In this document: piece by piece, positions 27,124-36,370 of the stretch
Layout of the letters: every line of letters starts with the position of its first letter
Position numbering within the stretch: the stretch's first letter is position 1
Assembly: GCF_029537395.1 (NCBI RefSeq)
Contig: NZ_CP120677.1
Coordinates: 2,318,566-2,382,565, forward strand
Source of the DNA: Tissierella sp. Yu-01
Lineage (GTDB): Bacteria; Bacillota; Clostridia; Tissierellales; Tissierellaceae
Length of the DNA stretch: 64,000 nt
Reading direction: 5' to 3'
Notes under the pieces: model-generated
Seen by the model: the letters and a program-made list of their open reading frames with translations, nothing else
What the model was told of the DNA's origin: nothing
Databases searched by the model: none
Program-made: the position numbers and the translations under genes

Positions 27124-28050
27124 ATGATGTCAAAGAAGTACATTCTTGCGGTACCAAATTTCAGCGATGGTAGAAGACCTGAAGTAATTGAAGCTATAGC
27201 GGAAACAATAAAAAACAGAGAAGGAGTTAAATTGGTTTCATGTGAACCAGAATATGATTTTAACAGAACTGTTTTAACCATTATCGGAGAACCAGCACCT
27301 TTAAAGGAAGCATTACTTGATATGGCTGCTAAATCTTATGATTTAATTGACATGAGAGAACAAAAGGGAACTCATCCAAGGATTGGTGGTCAGGATACTA
27401 TACCATTGTTCCCATTATCGAATATAACATTAGATGAATGCAAAGAGTTAGCTGAAGAAATAGGTAAAGAATTATTTGAAAAACATCAAGTACCAATATT
27501 CTTCTCAGGACAAAATGCCAGAACAGAAAATAAGAAGAGTATTTCCTATATAAGACAAGGACAATATGAAGGATTGAAGGAATTATTAGATGACACTAAT
27601 CATCCTGATTATGAGTCAAGAAGACCGGATCTTTCAGTAGATGGTAAATTAGACCCTAAATATGGCGCAACAATAGTATCTGCTGATATGGAAGGTTTAA
27701 CAGCATACAATGTATTTTTAGGAACTGAAGACGTAAGTATAGCTAAGTCAATAGCAAAGGCTGTAAGAGGACCAAGTGGTGGATTCTCAACAACTAGAGC
27801 AGTAGGTATAAAATTCCCTGAAAGAGAGGGAGTAGTTGTCTCAATAAATATGTTTGATTGTGCATCCACACCTCTTTATAGAGCATACGAGTTAATAAAA
27901 TTAGAAGCACAAAGATATGGAGTACCAGTAACAGGCTCAGAATTAGTAGGACCAGTTAAACTTGATTATCTACTTAACAACTTAAATCATTACTTAGGAT
28001 TACAAGGATTAAGAAAAGAGCAAATTTTAGAGTATCATTTAATGGGATAG
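27124..28050 (+). CDS. ftcD: Glutamate formimidoyltransferase
   Basis: Transfers the formimino group between N-formimino-glutamate and tetrahydrofolate, a step in histidine or purine-type amino acid fermentation. The 308-residue protein is the stand-alone N-terminal part of FtcD, without a cyclodeaminase domain. Signature stretches are YILAVPNFSDGRRPEVIEAI, the catalytic-His region KGTHPRIGGQDTIPLFPL near residue 80, and AVGIKFPEREGVVVSINMFD. There are two adjacent ATG codons; the second (27127) has better spacing from TAGGAGGGGG. Its own sigma-54 promoter suggests induction by a metabolite sensed by the PAS activator. Confidence 0.93.
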   Translation: MMSKKYILAVPNFSDGRRPEVIEAIAETIKNREGVKLVSCEPEYDFNRTVLTIIGEPAPLKEALLDMAAKSYDLIDMREQKGTHPRIGGQDTIPLFPLSNITLDECKELAEEIGKELFEKHQVPIFFSGQNARTENKKSISYIRQGQYEGLKELLDDTNHPDYESRRPDLSVDGKLDPKYGATIVSADMEGLTAYNVFLGTEDVSIAKSIAKAVRGPSGGFSTTRAVGIKFPEREGVVVSINMFDCASTPLYRAYELIKLEAQRYGVPVTGSELVGPVKLDYLLNNLNHYLGLQGLRKEQILEYHLMG

Positions 28051-28060
28051 GAAAGCTTAT

Positions 28061-28101
28061 CAAGTCCTGCAAATGTTCACTAAATTTCTATTATTATAGC
28101 T
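28061..28101 (-). repeat. Family A repeat, solo end fragment
   Basis: These 41 bases match positions 37708-37748 with one visible substitution, including the terminal ATTTCTATTATTA. Only one end of the 200-bp element is present, so this is a remnant or a solo end. Confidence 0.8.
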
Positions 28102-28197
28102 ATCTCTAGTGTCTTTAAACAATCATTCTAAATGAATTTAAAAGTACGATGTAACTATGATGAAGAAATGTAGATCTTTAAAGGAGTATTCATTAAG

Positions 28198-28337
28198 CAA
28201 CTTTTGGTCACTGCACATAAAAGGATGTTGAAATAAAATGTTAGTACCTTGATACGTCCAGAGAGATAGACCTCTTGGTACATTATCAAGGTACTTCATT
28301 TTGTGAAACAGACTTTTAATGTGTAGTCAAAAGTTGA
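28198..28337. repeat. 140-bp imperfect palindrome (MITE-like)
   Basis: The two halves form one long interrupted stem. AACTTTTGGTCA pairs with TAGTCAAAAGTT, CACATAAAAG with CTTTTAATGTG, AAAATG with CATTTT, AGTACCTTGATA with TATCAAGGTACT, and CCTCTTGG lies at the tip. It is non-coding and sits between the convergent genes ftcD and xpt. It could also act as a transcription block or a stable RNA. The rest of 28102-28393 holds nothing recognisable. Confidence 0.75.
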
Positions 28338-28393
28338 TTTAGAATACGGATTTAAAGTCTATATTTCTGGAGCTAGTTAATTAGTTAAGCAGC

Positions 28394-28966
28394 TTACCTA
28401 AATACAACCTTCCCATCTTCAAAGTGATCAATTATAGCCAATGATTCTACTTTGACTCCAAGGTCTTCTATGGCTTTTCTACCACCTTGGAATCCCTTTT
28501 CTATAATTATTCCAATTCCAATAGGGTTTGCCTTAGCTTGCTTTACTATATTTATTAGTCCTACTGCTGCACATCCATTAGCAAGAAAGTCATCTATAAT
28601 AAGTACATTCTCGCCTTCCTTTAGAAATTCCTTATCTACTCTTACCATATTGGTAATTTTCTTAGTATAGGAATATACTTCATAATTATAAGTATTTTCA
28701 CTAATAATGGCAGAAGGAAATTTTCTCGCAAATACAACTGGAACATAATCGAAATACTGAGCAACTATTGCAGATATTCCGATTCCAGAGGTTTCGATCG
28801 TAAGTATTTTATCTATTTTAGTGTCTTTAAATCTCTCCTTAAATTCCTTACCCATTTCATTAAAGAGCTTAATATCCATTTGATGGTTAATAAAATTCTC
28901 TACCCTTAAAATATTTCCGTCAGTTACTGTTCCACATTCAAAAATCTTATTCTTTAAAAGCTTCAT
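28394..28966 (-). CDS. xpt: Xanthine phosphoribosyltransferase
   Basis: Salvages xanthine to XMP using PRPP. The 190-residue protein has [18 protein letters not shown] near the N-terminus, [27 protein letters not shown], and the PRPP loop [18 protein letters not shown] near residue 125-142. This identifies type I PRTases of the Xpt group. The frame is open from 28981, but the ATG at 28966 has GAGGAG eight bases upstream. No purine riboswitch is visible in the short region before it, and no pbuX permease gene is adjacent. Confidence 0.92.
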   Translation of the reverse strand: MKLLKNKIFECGTVTDGNILRVENFINHQMDIKLFNEMGKEFKERFKDTKIDKILTIETSGIGISAIVAQYFDYVPVVFARKFPSAIISENTYNYEVYSYTKKITNMVRVDKEFLKEGENVLIIDDFLANGCAAVGLINIVKQAKANPIGIGIIIEKGFQGGRKAIEDLGVKVESLAIIDHFEDGKVVFR

Positions 28967-29056
28967 TACACGGCTCCTCACAAATTTAATTAAACTAATT
29001 ATACATTATTTTAATATTTTATCAAAATTATTTGCATTATTGTCATGTATTAAATT

Positions 29057-29085
29057 TTGTATTTATTTGTAAATAAGGTTATAAT
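29057..29085 (+). promoter_or_regulatory. Sigma-A-type promoter of the SNF2 gene
   Basis: TTGTAT at 29057-29062, a 17-base spacer, and TATAAT at 29080-29085. It ends 44 bases before the start codon of the SNF2 ATPase gene. Confidence 0.6.
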
Positions 29086-29129
29086 GAGGTTATGTGATGA
29101 AATTAACATACAGATAATGGTGGTGTAAG

Positions 29130-32100
29130 ATGTTAAACATTTCAGATGATATTCTAATAGGTAGAGTAGAATTTTATGAGACATTTCTAAAGGGTAAGAC
29201 TTATAATGCCATAGGTAGAGTGAGAGAAGTTAAGACAAACCCAGAAAGAGATTTGTTTGTTGCTAAGGTTGTTGGAACATCTACCTATGAACCAACAATT
29301 AGATTCAATTCCTTTGGCAATATTTTGCATACATCTTGTACTTGTCAGGCATTTAAAAAGCTTGATGGTGACTGCAAGCATGTAATTGCTCTTTTGATAA
29401 CAATAAGGGAATTAGATAGAAATGGTATGGTTTCTAATAAAAAAACTGAAGGTGATTTATCAAATATAATACAAAAATATAGAGAAAATAGAGATGTTAT
29501 ATTAACACCTGTAAATTTAGAGATAAATTGTGAAATTGATGATATGGAAACCACAGTAAACTTAAAAATTGGAGAAGAAAGGCTATATGTAGTAAAGAGT
29601 ATGGCTAAATTTCTATCCAATATCATAGATAATAATCCAACGGAATTTAGTAAGAACTTTATATTTTTACCTGACCTTCATTATTTTAAAGATGAGGATA
29701 AGGAGTTCATAGAATTTTTGAAGCTTCTCTATGAAAATTATGAGTACAATTACAATCCCTATTATAATCATGGATATACTAGAATCTTCTCAGGAAAGAA
29801 ACTTAGGCTAAATCCTATTACTGAGGAGAAGTTTTTTGATTTGATGATAAATAGAAAGCTAAATTTGACACTTCATAATAATAAATATCTAGATATTGAT
29901 GTTACAAGTGATAAGTTGGAATTTCATTTTAATATAAAGGAAAATAAAAATGATTTAATATTAGACATCGATGAGAATGTTGAATATTATCCTATAACTG
30001 AAAGTGGGAGATTTTTCTTCTATAATAATAGAATTTATAGGCTATCAAATGAACAAATAAGAACCATTATGCCTTTATATAATGAAGTTAAAAATAAGGA
30101 CATTAAGAAAATCAGAATTAAGGATGATTTAAAGGAAACCTTCATATCTGAAGTATTGCCAAGTATAAAGAAACACTCAACATTGAAGATAGATGAAAAT
30201 GTTAAAAACTCCATTTATAATCCAAACCTTTATACGACTATGTATTTTGATAGGGTAAATGAAATGATATTTGGAACAGTGTTATTTAACTATGGAGAAA
30301 TACAAATTAATCCTTTTTCTTCAGTGCCTATAAAAAAAGAACCTAATAAAATATTATTAAGGGACATAGAAACAGAGGGAAGGATATTGTCACTTTTGGA
30401 GGAATCGGATTTTAAGGTTGAAAATGGAGGATTCTTTCTCGAAGAAGAGGAGCTTATATTCGATTTTATAAACGATATCGTGCCGCAGCTTCAAAATTAT
30501 TGTGAAATATTTTACTCCGATAGCTTTAGAAGAATTGGATTAGTAGGTGCAGAAAGGTTCTCCGGAGGCATTAAATTAAATACTGGAATGGATATGCTTG
30601 AATTTAATTTTGATATTGAAGGTATAGATGCTTCAGAGCTTAATGATGTGTTCAATGCCTTACGAGAGAAAAAGAGATATTATAAACTAAAGGATGGCTC
30701 ATTTTTATCCTTAGAAAGCAATGAGCTTGAGGATATAATCGATATTTTAGACTATTTAGATGTTGGTACAAAAGGGCTTATTGATGGTAAGCTTAAGATT
30801 CCAAAATACAGAACCATGTATCTTGATAAGCTATTAAAAGACAAAGAGATTAATTTTATAAAGAAAAACATTGATTTCAAAAGACTTGTACGTGACATCA
30901 ATGAACCAGATGATATTGAATATGAAATACCAAAGGATTTAAATGCTAAATTAAGGGATTATCAGATATTTGGATTTAAGTGGTTAAAGACATTATCCAA
31001 ATATGGTTTTGGAGGTATTTTAGCTGATGAAATGGGATTAGGTAAAACATTGCAAATGATAACCTTCCTATTATCAGAGAAAGATGAGAATAATGATGTA
31101 ACCAGTGTCGTTGTTGTACCTACTTCATTAGTATTTAACTGGGAGGAAGAAGTAGGAAAATTTGCTCCTGGACTTAAAACTTTAGTAGTTACAGGAACTA
31201 AAGAGGAAAGAAATGAACTTATTAAAAATGTAAAGGACTATGATTTAATCATTACCTCATATCCATTAATGAGAAGGGATATTGAAGAATATCAAGATAT
31301 TACCTTTGAGTATTGTATATTGGATGAAGCTCAGCATATTAAGAATCATAGCTCTCTTAATGCTAAATCTGTAAAGAACATAAATGCTAAACAGTATTTT
31401 GCCTTAACAGGAACCCCAATGGAAAATTCTCTATCAGAACTATGGTCAATTTTTGATTATTTAATGCCGGGATATTTATCTTCTTATGGTAAGTTCTCAA
31501 TGAAGTATGAAAGACCTATAACAAAGGATCAGGACAGTGGAAAGCTAAGAGATTTAAATAACCATATAAAACCATTCATATTGAGAAGACTGAAGAAGGA
31601 TGTTCTAAAGGAGCTACCTGATAAAATAGAGCAGAAGATACTTGTAGATATGTCTGAGGAGCAAAAGAAGATTTACTTAGCATATTTACAGGCTATAAAA
31701 GGAGAAATAAGTGCTGAAATAAATATGAATGGCTTTAACAAGAGCCACATTAAGATATTAGCAGGTCTCACTAGATTAAGACAAATTTGCTGTCATCCTG
31801 GAATCTTCTTAGAGGACTATAAAGGCCATAGTGGTAAGTTAGAGTCCTTAGAGGAGATAATAGAAGAAGCTTTAAATGGTAATCACAGAATATTAATATT
31901 CTCTCAATTTACGACCATGCTTCAAAGAATAAGAGACTCCTTTGAAAGTAGAGGAATTGATTATTTATATCTTGATGGAAGTACTCCAATTTATGAAAGA
32001 GGAGAATTAGTAAGAAACTTCAATAATGGTCAAGGAGATATATTTTTGATTTCCTTAAAGGCAGGAGGAACAGGATTGAATTTAACATCTGCAGATATGG

Positions 32101-32342
32101 TAATACATTATGATCCATGGTGGAATCCTGCAGTGGAAGATCAAGCTACAGACAGAGCCCATAGAATTGGTCAAGAGAACAAAGTTCAGGTAATAAAACT
32201 TATAACAAAAGGCACTATTGAGGAGAAGATATTCCAGCTTCAGGAGCAAAAGAAGGAAATGATAGACAAGGTAATCAGGGAAGGCGAAACGCTAATTTCA
32301 AAACTTTCAGAAGAAGAAATAATGTCGTTGTTCATGACCTAA
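29130..32342 (+). CDS. SWIM zinc-finger SNF2-family ATPase
   Basis: A 1070-residue DNA translocase. The N-terminal SWIM finger has CTCQAF then GDCKHVIALL (Cys-X-Cys and Cys-X-His, residues about 70-85). A long SNF2-associated region spans about 90-590. The helicase core (about 610-1060) has ILADEMGLGKTLQM (Walker A), DEAQHIKN (motif II), LTGTPMENSLSELWS (III), FSQFTTMLQRI, and LISLKAGGTGLNLTSADMVIHYDPWWNP with QATDRAHRIGQ (V-VI). Roles in repair or RNA polymerase recycling are likely. Its last codons (Phe-Met-Thr-stop) lie inside a duplicated repeat (32333-32394), so the C-terminus may have been changed by repeat insertion. Confidence 0.93.
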   Translation: MLNISDDILIGRVEFYETFLKGKTYNAIGRVREVKTNPERDLFVAKVVGTSTYEPTIRFNSFGNILHTSCTCQAFKKLDGDCKHVIALLITIRELDRNGMVSNKKTEGDLSNIIQKYRENRDVILTPVNLEINCEIDDMETTVNLKIGEERLYVVKSMAKFLSNIIDNNPTEFSKNFIFLPDLHYFKDEDKEFIEFLKLLYENYEYNYNPYYNHGYTRIFSGKKLRLNPITEEKFFDLMINRKLNLTLHNNKYLDIDVTSDKLEFHFNIKENKNDLILDIDENVEYYPITESGRFFFYNNRIYRLSNEQIRTIMPLYNEVKNKDIKKIRIKDDLKETFISEVLPSIKKHSTLKIDENVKNSIYNPNLYTTMYFDRVNEMIFGTVLFNYGEIQINPFSSVPIKKEPNKILLRDIETEGRILSLLEESDFKVENGGFFLEEEELIFDFINDIVPQLQNYCEIFYSDSFRRIGLVGAERFSGGIKLNTGMDMLEFNFDIEGIDASELNDVFNALREKKRYYKLKDGSFLSLESNELEDIIDILDYLDVGTKGLIDGKLKIPKYRTMYLDKLLKDKEINFIKKNIDFKRLVRDINEPDDIEYEIPKDLNAKLRDYQIFGFKWLKTLSKYGFGGILADEMGLGKTLQMITFLLSEKDENNDVTSVVVVPTSLVFNWEEEVGKFAPGLKTLVVTGTKEERNELIKNVKDYDLIITSYPLMRRDIEEYQDITFEYCILDEAQHIKNHSSLNAKSVKNINAKQYFALTGTPMENSLSELWSIFDYLMPGYLSSYGKFSMKYERPITKDQDSGKLRDLNNHIKPFILRRLKKDVLKELPDKIEQKILVDMSEEQKKIYLAYLQAIKGEISAEINMNGFNKSHIKILAGLTRLRQICCHPGIFLEDYKGHSGKLESLEEIIEEALNGNHRILIFSQFTTMLQRIRDSFESRGIDYLYLDGSTPIYERGELVRNFNNGQGDIFLISLKAGGTGLNLTSADMVIHYDPWWNPAVEDQATDRAHRIGQENKVQVIKLITKGTIEEKIFQLQEQKKEMIDKVIREGETLISKLSEEEIMSLFMT

Positions 32343-32653
32343 CACAACGAACGTAGTGAGTTGATGTAGGTCAGATGCACGAGCACCAATTTTATGTGAG
32401 CAAAGCGAACAAATAAAATTGTGTAAGCGAGTCCTCATGACCTAACACAACGAACGTAGTGAGTTGATGTAGGTCAGATGCACGAGCACCAATTTTACTG
32501 TGTGCCCGCCGATAGAAATAAAACGAGGTGAACCTCGTTGCAGCAGTGTGTAGAAACTGTAAGCAGTTTCCTTGAGGCTTAAGAAATCTTGATTTCGTTA
32601 TATTTCATCGAGAGGGTATGTGAGCAAAGCGAACAAATAAAATTGTGTAAGCG
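32333..32653. repeat. Composite repeat block X-Y-X-Z-Y including family B copy 2
   Basis: Unit X (62 bases) occurs at 32333-32394 and 32436-32497 with no difference seen. Unit Y (TGTGAGCAAAGCGAAC..., about 35 bases) occurs at 32395-32429 and 32620-32653. Between them Z (32498-32618) has the hairpins AACGAGGT/ACCTCGTT and GAAACTG/CAGTTTC. Z matches family B on the opposite strand. CAATTTTA of X can pair with TAAAATTG of Y. No gene lies in this 334-base gap. Confidence 0.85.
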
Positions 32654-32676
32654 GAATTCTCGAAAGGGGTGAATAT

Positions 32677-33471
32677 ATGGAACCAGTAATAACCATAAGA
32701 AATTTAAGTAAATCCTATGGTGATAAGAAAGTTTTAAATAATATCGATTTAGATATTCATAAAGGAGAAATTATAGGCTATATAGGACCTAATGGGGCAG
32801 GAAAGAGTACAACAGTTAAGATCATGCTGGGATTAGTGGGAGACTATGAAGGAGAAGTAAATATCTTTGGTCAAAATATTAAGGATGGTAATATAGGGTA
32901 TAAGAAAAAAATAGGTTATGTTCCTGAAACAGCTGAGGTTTATGAGAATTTAACTGCTAGGGAATACCTGACCTTCATTGGTGAACTATATGGGATGGAT
33001 TATGATCAAGCAGATAAAAAGGCTGAGAAGCTAATGGAGCTCTTTGGTATAAAGGATGTCTATGATGCAAGACTTAGCTCCTATTCCAAAGGTATGAAAC
33101 AGAAGGCACTTATAATATCAGCACTTATAAATGACCCAGATATCATATTTTTAGATGAGCCTCTAAGTGGAATAGATGCAAATAGTGTAATGGTTTTTAA
33201 AGAGGTATTAGCTGAACTTGCAAGTAGTGGCAAGACAATATTTTACTCCTCACACATAATGGAGGTCGTAGAGAAATTAAGTGATAGAATTATACTTATA
33301 AATAATGGAGAAATAGTGGCAGATGGGAATATAGAAGAATTAAAGAATACATCTATGGAGGGTTCTTTGGACAAGATATTCAACCAATTGACTGGCTTTA
33401 ATGAACATGAGCAAATAGCTAAGGAAATAGTAGCTACAATTAGGGGAGGGAAGCCAATTGAAGGAGTTTAA
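32677..33471 (+). CDS. ABC transporter ATP-binding protein
   Basis: A cytosolic ATPase of 264 residues. The Walker A motif GPNGAGKST is near residues 37-45, the Q-loop region follows near GYVPETAEVYENL, and the signature SYSKGMKQK is near 140. Walker B is IIFLDEPLSGID near 158, and the switch His is in FYSSHIMEV. The subgroup resembles ATPases that drive ABC-2 exporters of drugs, lantibiotics or lipids. The next gene overlaps by 14 bases and encodes its membrane partner. The ATG follows AAAGGGGTG, right after the repeat block, so the promoter may lie within those repeats. Confidence 0.93.
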   Translation: MEPVITIRNLSKSYGDKKVLNNIDLDIHKGEIIGYIGPNGAGKSTTVKIMLGLVGDYEGEVNIFGQNIKDGNIGYKKKIGYVPETAEVYENLTAREYLTFIGELYGMDYDQADKKAEKLMELFGIKDVYDARLSSYSKGMKQKALIISALINDPDIIFLDEPLSGIDANSVMVFKEVLAELASSGKTIFYSSHIMEVVEKLSDRIILINNGEIVADGNIEELKNTSMEGSLDKIFNQLTGFNEHEQIAKEIVATIRGGKPIEGV

Positions 33472-35077
33472 ATATTTAAAGTTTCTCGATATATTTAAAG
33501 CCTTGTTCAATAAAGTTGGTATTGATTACCCTGTTTTAAGGAAAATTCTTCGAATGAAGTTGTTGATAGATAGCAGAAAAGTTTCAACTGTTCTTCAGAA
33601 TCAAAAGAAGGACAATAAAGACGATGAAAAGAATAATTTCATAAAATCCCTAGGAATTTATCTGTTATTTGGAGCATTTTTATGCGTTTTTATTTTTATT
33701 AGAAACAACTATTTATTCTCGATGACTATAGTTTTTTCCATGTTCATGTTCTTTATAATGACATCATTGGTTTCAGATTTTAGTTCCATTATATTGGATT
33801 TAAAGGATAAGGAGATCATCCTTACAAGACCAGTTAATAGCAGAACCTTAAATGCTGCAAAGGTATTACATATTTTTTACTATATCTTTATGATTACCAT
33901 GGCATTATTAGGTCCAGCGCTCTTATTATCCCTTAAAAGATATGGCTACACCTTCTTTTTACTGTTTTTAGCCGCTGCTGTACTTATAGATTTATTTAGC
34001 ATTGTACTAACAAGTCTTTTGTATTTGTTAATATTAAGGTTTTATAGTGGTGAAAAGCTTAAAGATATAATCAACTACTTTCAAATAATACTAACCATTA
34101 CAATAACAATTGGATATCAATTTATGTCTAGAATCTTTACATTCATTGATTTGGATAATATAGAGATTAATCTGACATGGTGGAAATTCTTTATGCCACC
34201 TTTATGGTTTGCAGCTCCATTTGAGTTATTTATAAATGGAAATACTGATAACTATATAATAGGATTTTCTCTTCTGGCTCTTGTTGTTCCTGTTGTAGCC
34301 ATAATTACCTATATAAAAACCTCATCGGTTTTTGAAAGCAGTCTACAGAAATTAAGAAGTTCAGAGGGAGAAACTAAAAATGAGAATAAATTTACAAATT
34401 ATATATCTAATTTAATTTGTAGAGATAGGGAAGAAAAAACTTTTTTCAAATTTACTGTAAATATGATTAGAAATGAAAGAACTTTCAAACTAAAGGTCTA
34501 TCCTAGTTTAGGATTTAGTATAATCTTTCCACTTATATTGGTTTTCACAGCATATATAAATGGGGCCTTAAGCAGAAGTTCATTTTATTCCATATACTTG
34601 GCAGCATTTATGGTACAGGATGTAGTCGGATTTCTTAGTTATTCAGGAAACTATAAGGGAGCTTGGATTTATCAAACTATGCCAATAGTAAGTAAGGAAG
34701 CTATACATAAAGGAGCGCTAAAGGCTGTATTTACTAATTTATTTACTCCTTTATATATCTTTGTAAGTATAGTGTTTTTATCAATATTTAAGTTCAATAT
34801 TTTATTGGATTTAATAATCGTGTATTTAAATATATTTTTGCTTACGATCCTTACCCACATGATTCAAGAGAAGGACTTTCCATTTTCACTGGCCTTTGAA
34901 ACAACGGAAAGAAAGAATGGCTTTGCAGAATTAATTCAGGTTTTACTTGCCATGGGAGTATTAGCAGGATTACATTTTTTATTTGGAAAGATTTATCTTG
35001 GAAGTTTAATATATCTAGCATTGATAATAGTTGCTAATATGATATTTTGGAAAAATGGATTTAAAACAGCAGAATGA
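33458..35077 (+). CDS. ABC transporter permease (ABC-2-like exporter)
   Basis: A 539-residue membrane protein with about 12 hydrophobic segments, the first near residues 62-100 (LGIYLLFGAFLCVFIFI and following) and the last near 490-535. A charged cytoplasmic stretch near 300-330 separates two halves. It has no recognisable catalytic motif and no substrate clue. The start is TTG at 33458 with GGGGAGGG ten bases earlier, inside the ATPase gene, so the two are translated together. The N-terminal 55 residues are basic and cytosolic, which is unusual for short ABC-2 permeases. Confidence 0.85.
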   Translation: MKEFKYLKFLDIFKALFNKVGIDYPVLRKILRMKLLIDSRKVSTVLQNQKKDNKDDEKNNFIKSLGIYLLFGAFLCVFIFIRNNYLFSMTIVFSMFMFFIMTSLVSDFSSIILDLKDKEIILTRPVNSRTLNAAKVLHIFYYIFMITMALLGPALLLSLKRYGYTFFLLFLAAAVLIDLFSIVLTSLLYLLILRFYSGEKLKDIINYFQIILTITITIGYQFMSRIFTFIDLDNIEINLTWWKFFMPPLWFAAPFELFINGNTDNYIIGFSLLALVVPVVAIITYIKTSSVFESSLQKLRSSEGETKNENKFTNYISNLICRDREEKTFFKFTVNMIRNERTFKLKVYPSLGFSIIFPLILVFTAYINGALSRSSFYSIYLAAFMVQDVVGFLSYSGNYKGAWIYQTMPIVSKEAIHKGALKAVFTNLFTPLYIFVSIVFLSIFKFNILLDLIIVYLNIFLLTILTHMIQEKDFPFSLAFETTERKNGFAELIQVLLAMGVLAGLHFLFGKIYLGSLIYLALIIVANMIFWKNGFKTAE

Positions 35078-35080
35078 TGA

Positions 35081-35116
35081 AAAGGATAAAAGGGAAACCA
35101 ACCCCTTTTATCCTTT
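35081..35116. terminator. Bidirectional terminator
   Basis: A 14-bp stem AAAGGATAAAAGGG / CCCTTTTATCCTTT with an eight-base loop, A-rich before and T-rich after. It lies between the convergent permease and amidohydrolase genes. Confidence 0.88.
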
Positions 35117-36343
35117 CTAATTTTTATTTATAATTCTTTCACCATTAAAGAAGACTTGCAATATATCATCAGGATTAGTTATTTCCAGACCAGGTATACC
35201 ATTAGAAACCAAGAAATTAGCAGCCTTACCTTCTTCGATATTACCGTAATAATCATCACGTTGTAAGACTTTTGCTGGATTCAGTGTAATAAGCTTTAAA
35301 GCGTCATTTTCATTCCAACCTTCATCTCTTAGTTTCTCCATAGCTGGATAGGCAATTAACATAAGTGATTCTGGACCTTTTAACTCCTTATCTAAAAATC
35401 TTAACCAAGGTGCTTTTTTAGACGGTGGTAAATATCCATCTGTAGAAATTGCTACTGTAACACCTTCATTTACTAAATTTACTATATCTTCAGGACTATT
35501 AGGTGCTAGATGTGTACCCCCTAAAGGAGTTGCTACAATAATTATATTATTTAATAAAACACGTTGTATTTGTTCTTCACTAATACCATGTCCGTGATGA
35601 ATTACATCGAAATTGGCATTTATGGCCATATCAATGGCTTCTTCTCCGCCAACATGACATCCTGTTTTTTTGTTATTTCTATGAAATTCTTCAGTAATTA
35701 TATTAAGCTCATTTTGAGTGTAGATAATTTCACCAGCTCTTGGCACATATTCATCCTCAAAATTAGCTGGTGTTGCATTAATAAATATATTTTCTCCAGG
35801 ATAATCACTGCCTACGATTAAGCCTTTTATTGTATCTGCATCTATGAGCATTGATTTGTCAATAATTGATGAGCCTGTTATACCTGAAAAGTGAACTAGT
35901 TCAGGTAAACCAATTGAAATAGTTGAAAGAGAAAAAGCAATATCAATAGGGATTCTTTCAATTAATCTTAAGTAATCTTCTTTTTTAAAGTCAGTATTAG
36001 GGTGACCACATATTTGTTCACCAAGACCAGTAACTCCTGAGGATAAGGCCTTAAGTATTAAAGCTATTCCCCCCATTAAATGTGTATTTTCAGTAACAGG
36101 AAATAAAGCTGAAGGAGCGTATTCCAATACATGAGTATGGCAATCTACAAGTGATGGCGTAATTATATAGTCACTATAATCCAATACATTCAAATCAGGA
36201 TACTTTTCTCTAACTATTGGGTATTGACCAACCTCAATTATCTTTCCATCTTTTACGACAAATGACCCGTCATATAATGTTCTGTGATGTTGGCTAACAG
36301 TTACTAATTTTCCTGCTCTCACTAGATATTCTTTTTTTTTCAA
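35117..36343 (-). CDS. Metal-dependent amidohydrolase
   Basis: A 408-residue cytosolic hydrolase of the imidazolonepropionase/dihydroorotase-type superfamily. The N-terminal beta domain ends in PSLVDCHTHVLE with metal His residues near 69-71. Further His residues lie in GCHVGGEEA near 230 and VIHHGHGISEE near 250, and the catalytic Asp is in AISTDGYLPPSKK near 308. The C-terminal part is TLNPAKVLQRDDYYGNIEEGKAANFLV. The substrate is unknown: cyclic amides, cytosine-like bases or guanidines are possible. It is 27 bases downstream of a GATE-domain membrane protein gene, which suggests uptake and hydrolysis of the same compound. Confidence 0.85.
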   Translation of the reverse strand: MKKKEYLVRAGKLVTVSQHHRTLYDGSFVVKDGKIIEVGQYPIVREKYPDLNVLDYSDYIITPSLVDCHTHVLEYAPSALFPVTENTHLMGGIALILKALSSGVTGLGEQICGHPNTDFKKEDYLRLIERIPIDIAFSLSTISIGLPELVHFSGITGSSIIDKSMLIDADTIKGLIVGSDYPGENIFINATPANFEDEYVPRAGEIIYTQNELNIITEEFHRNNKKTGCHVGGEEAIDMAINANFDVIHHGHGISEEQIQRVLLNNIIIVATPLGGTHLAPNSPEDIVNLVNEGVTVAISTDGYLPPSKKAPWLRFLDKELKGPESLMLIAYPAMEKLRDEGWNENDALKLITLNPAKVLQRDDYYGNIEEGKAANFLVSNGIPGLEITNPDDILQVFFNGERIINKN

Positions 36344-36370
36344 TTTATCACCTCATTTAAGTTTCTACAA

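Noticed and set aside
28967-29129. Purine riboswitch before xpt
   Set aside because: The short, AT-only gap has neither the conserved purine aptamer loops nor a terminator.
32333-32653. Small genes within the repeat block
   Set aside because: Frames are short, lack ribosome sites and consist of repeat sequence only.
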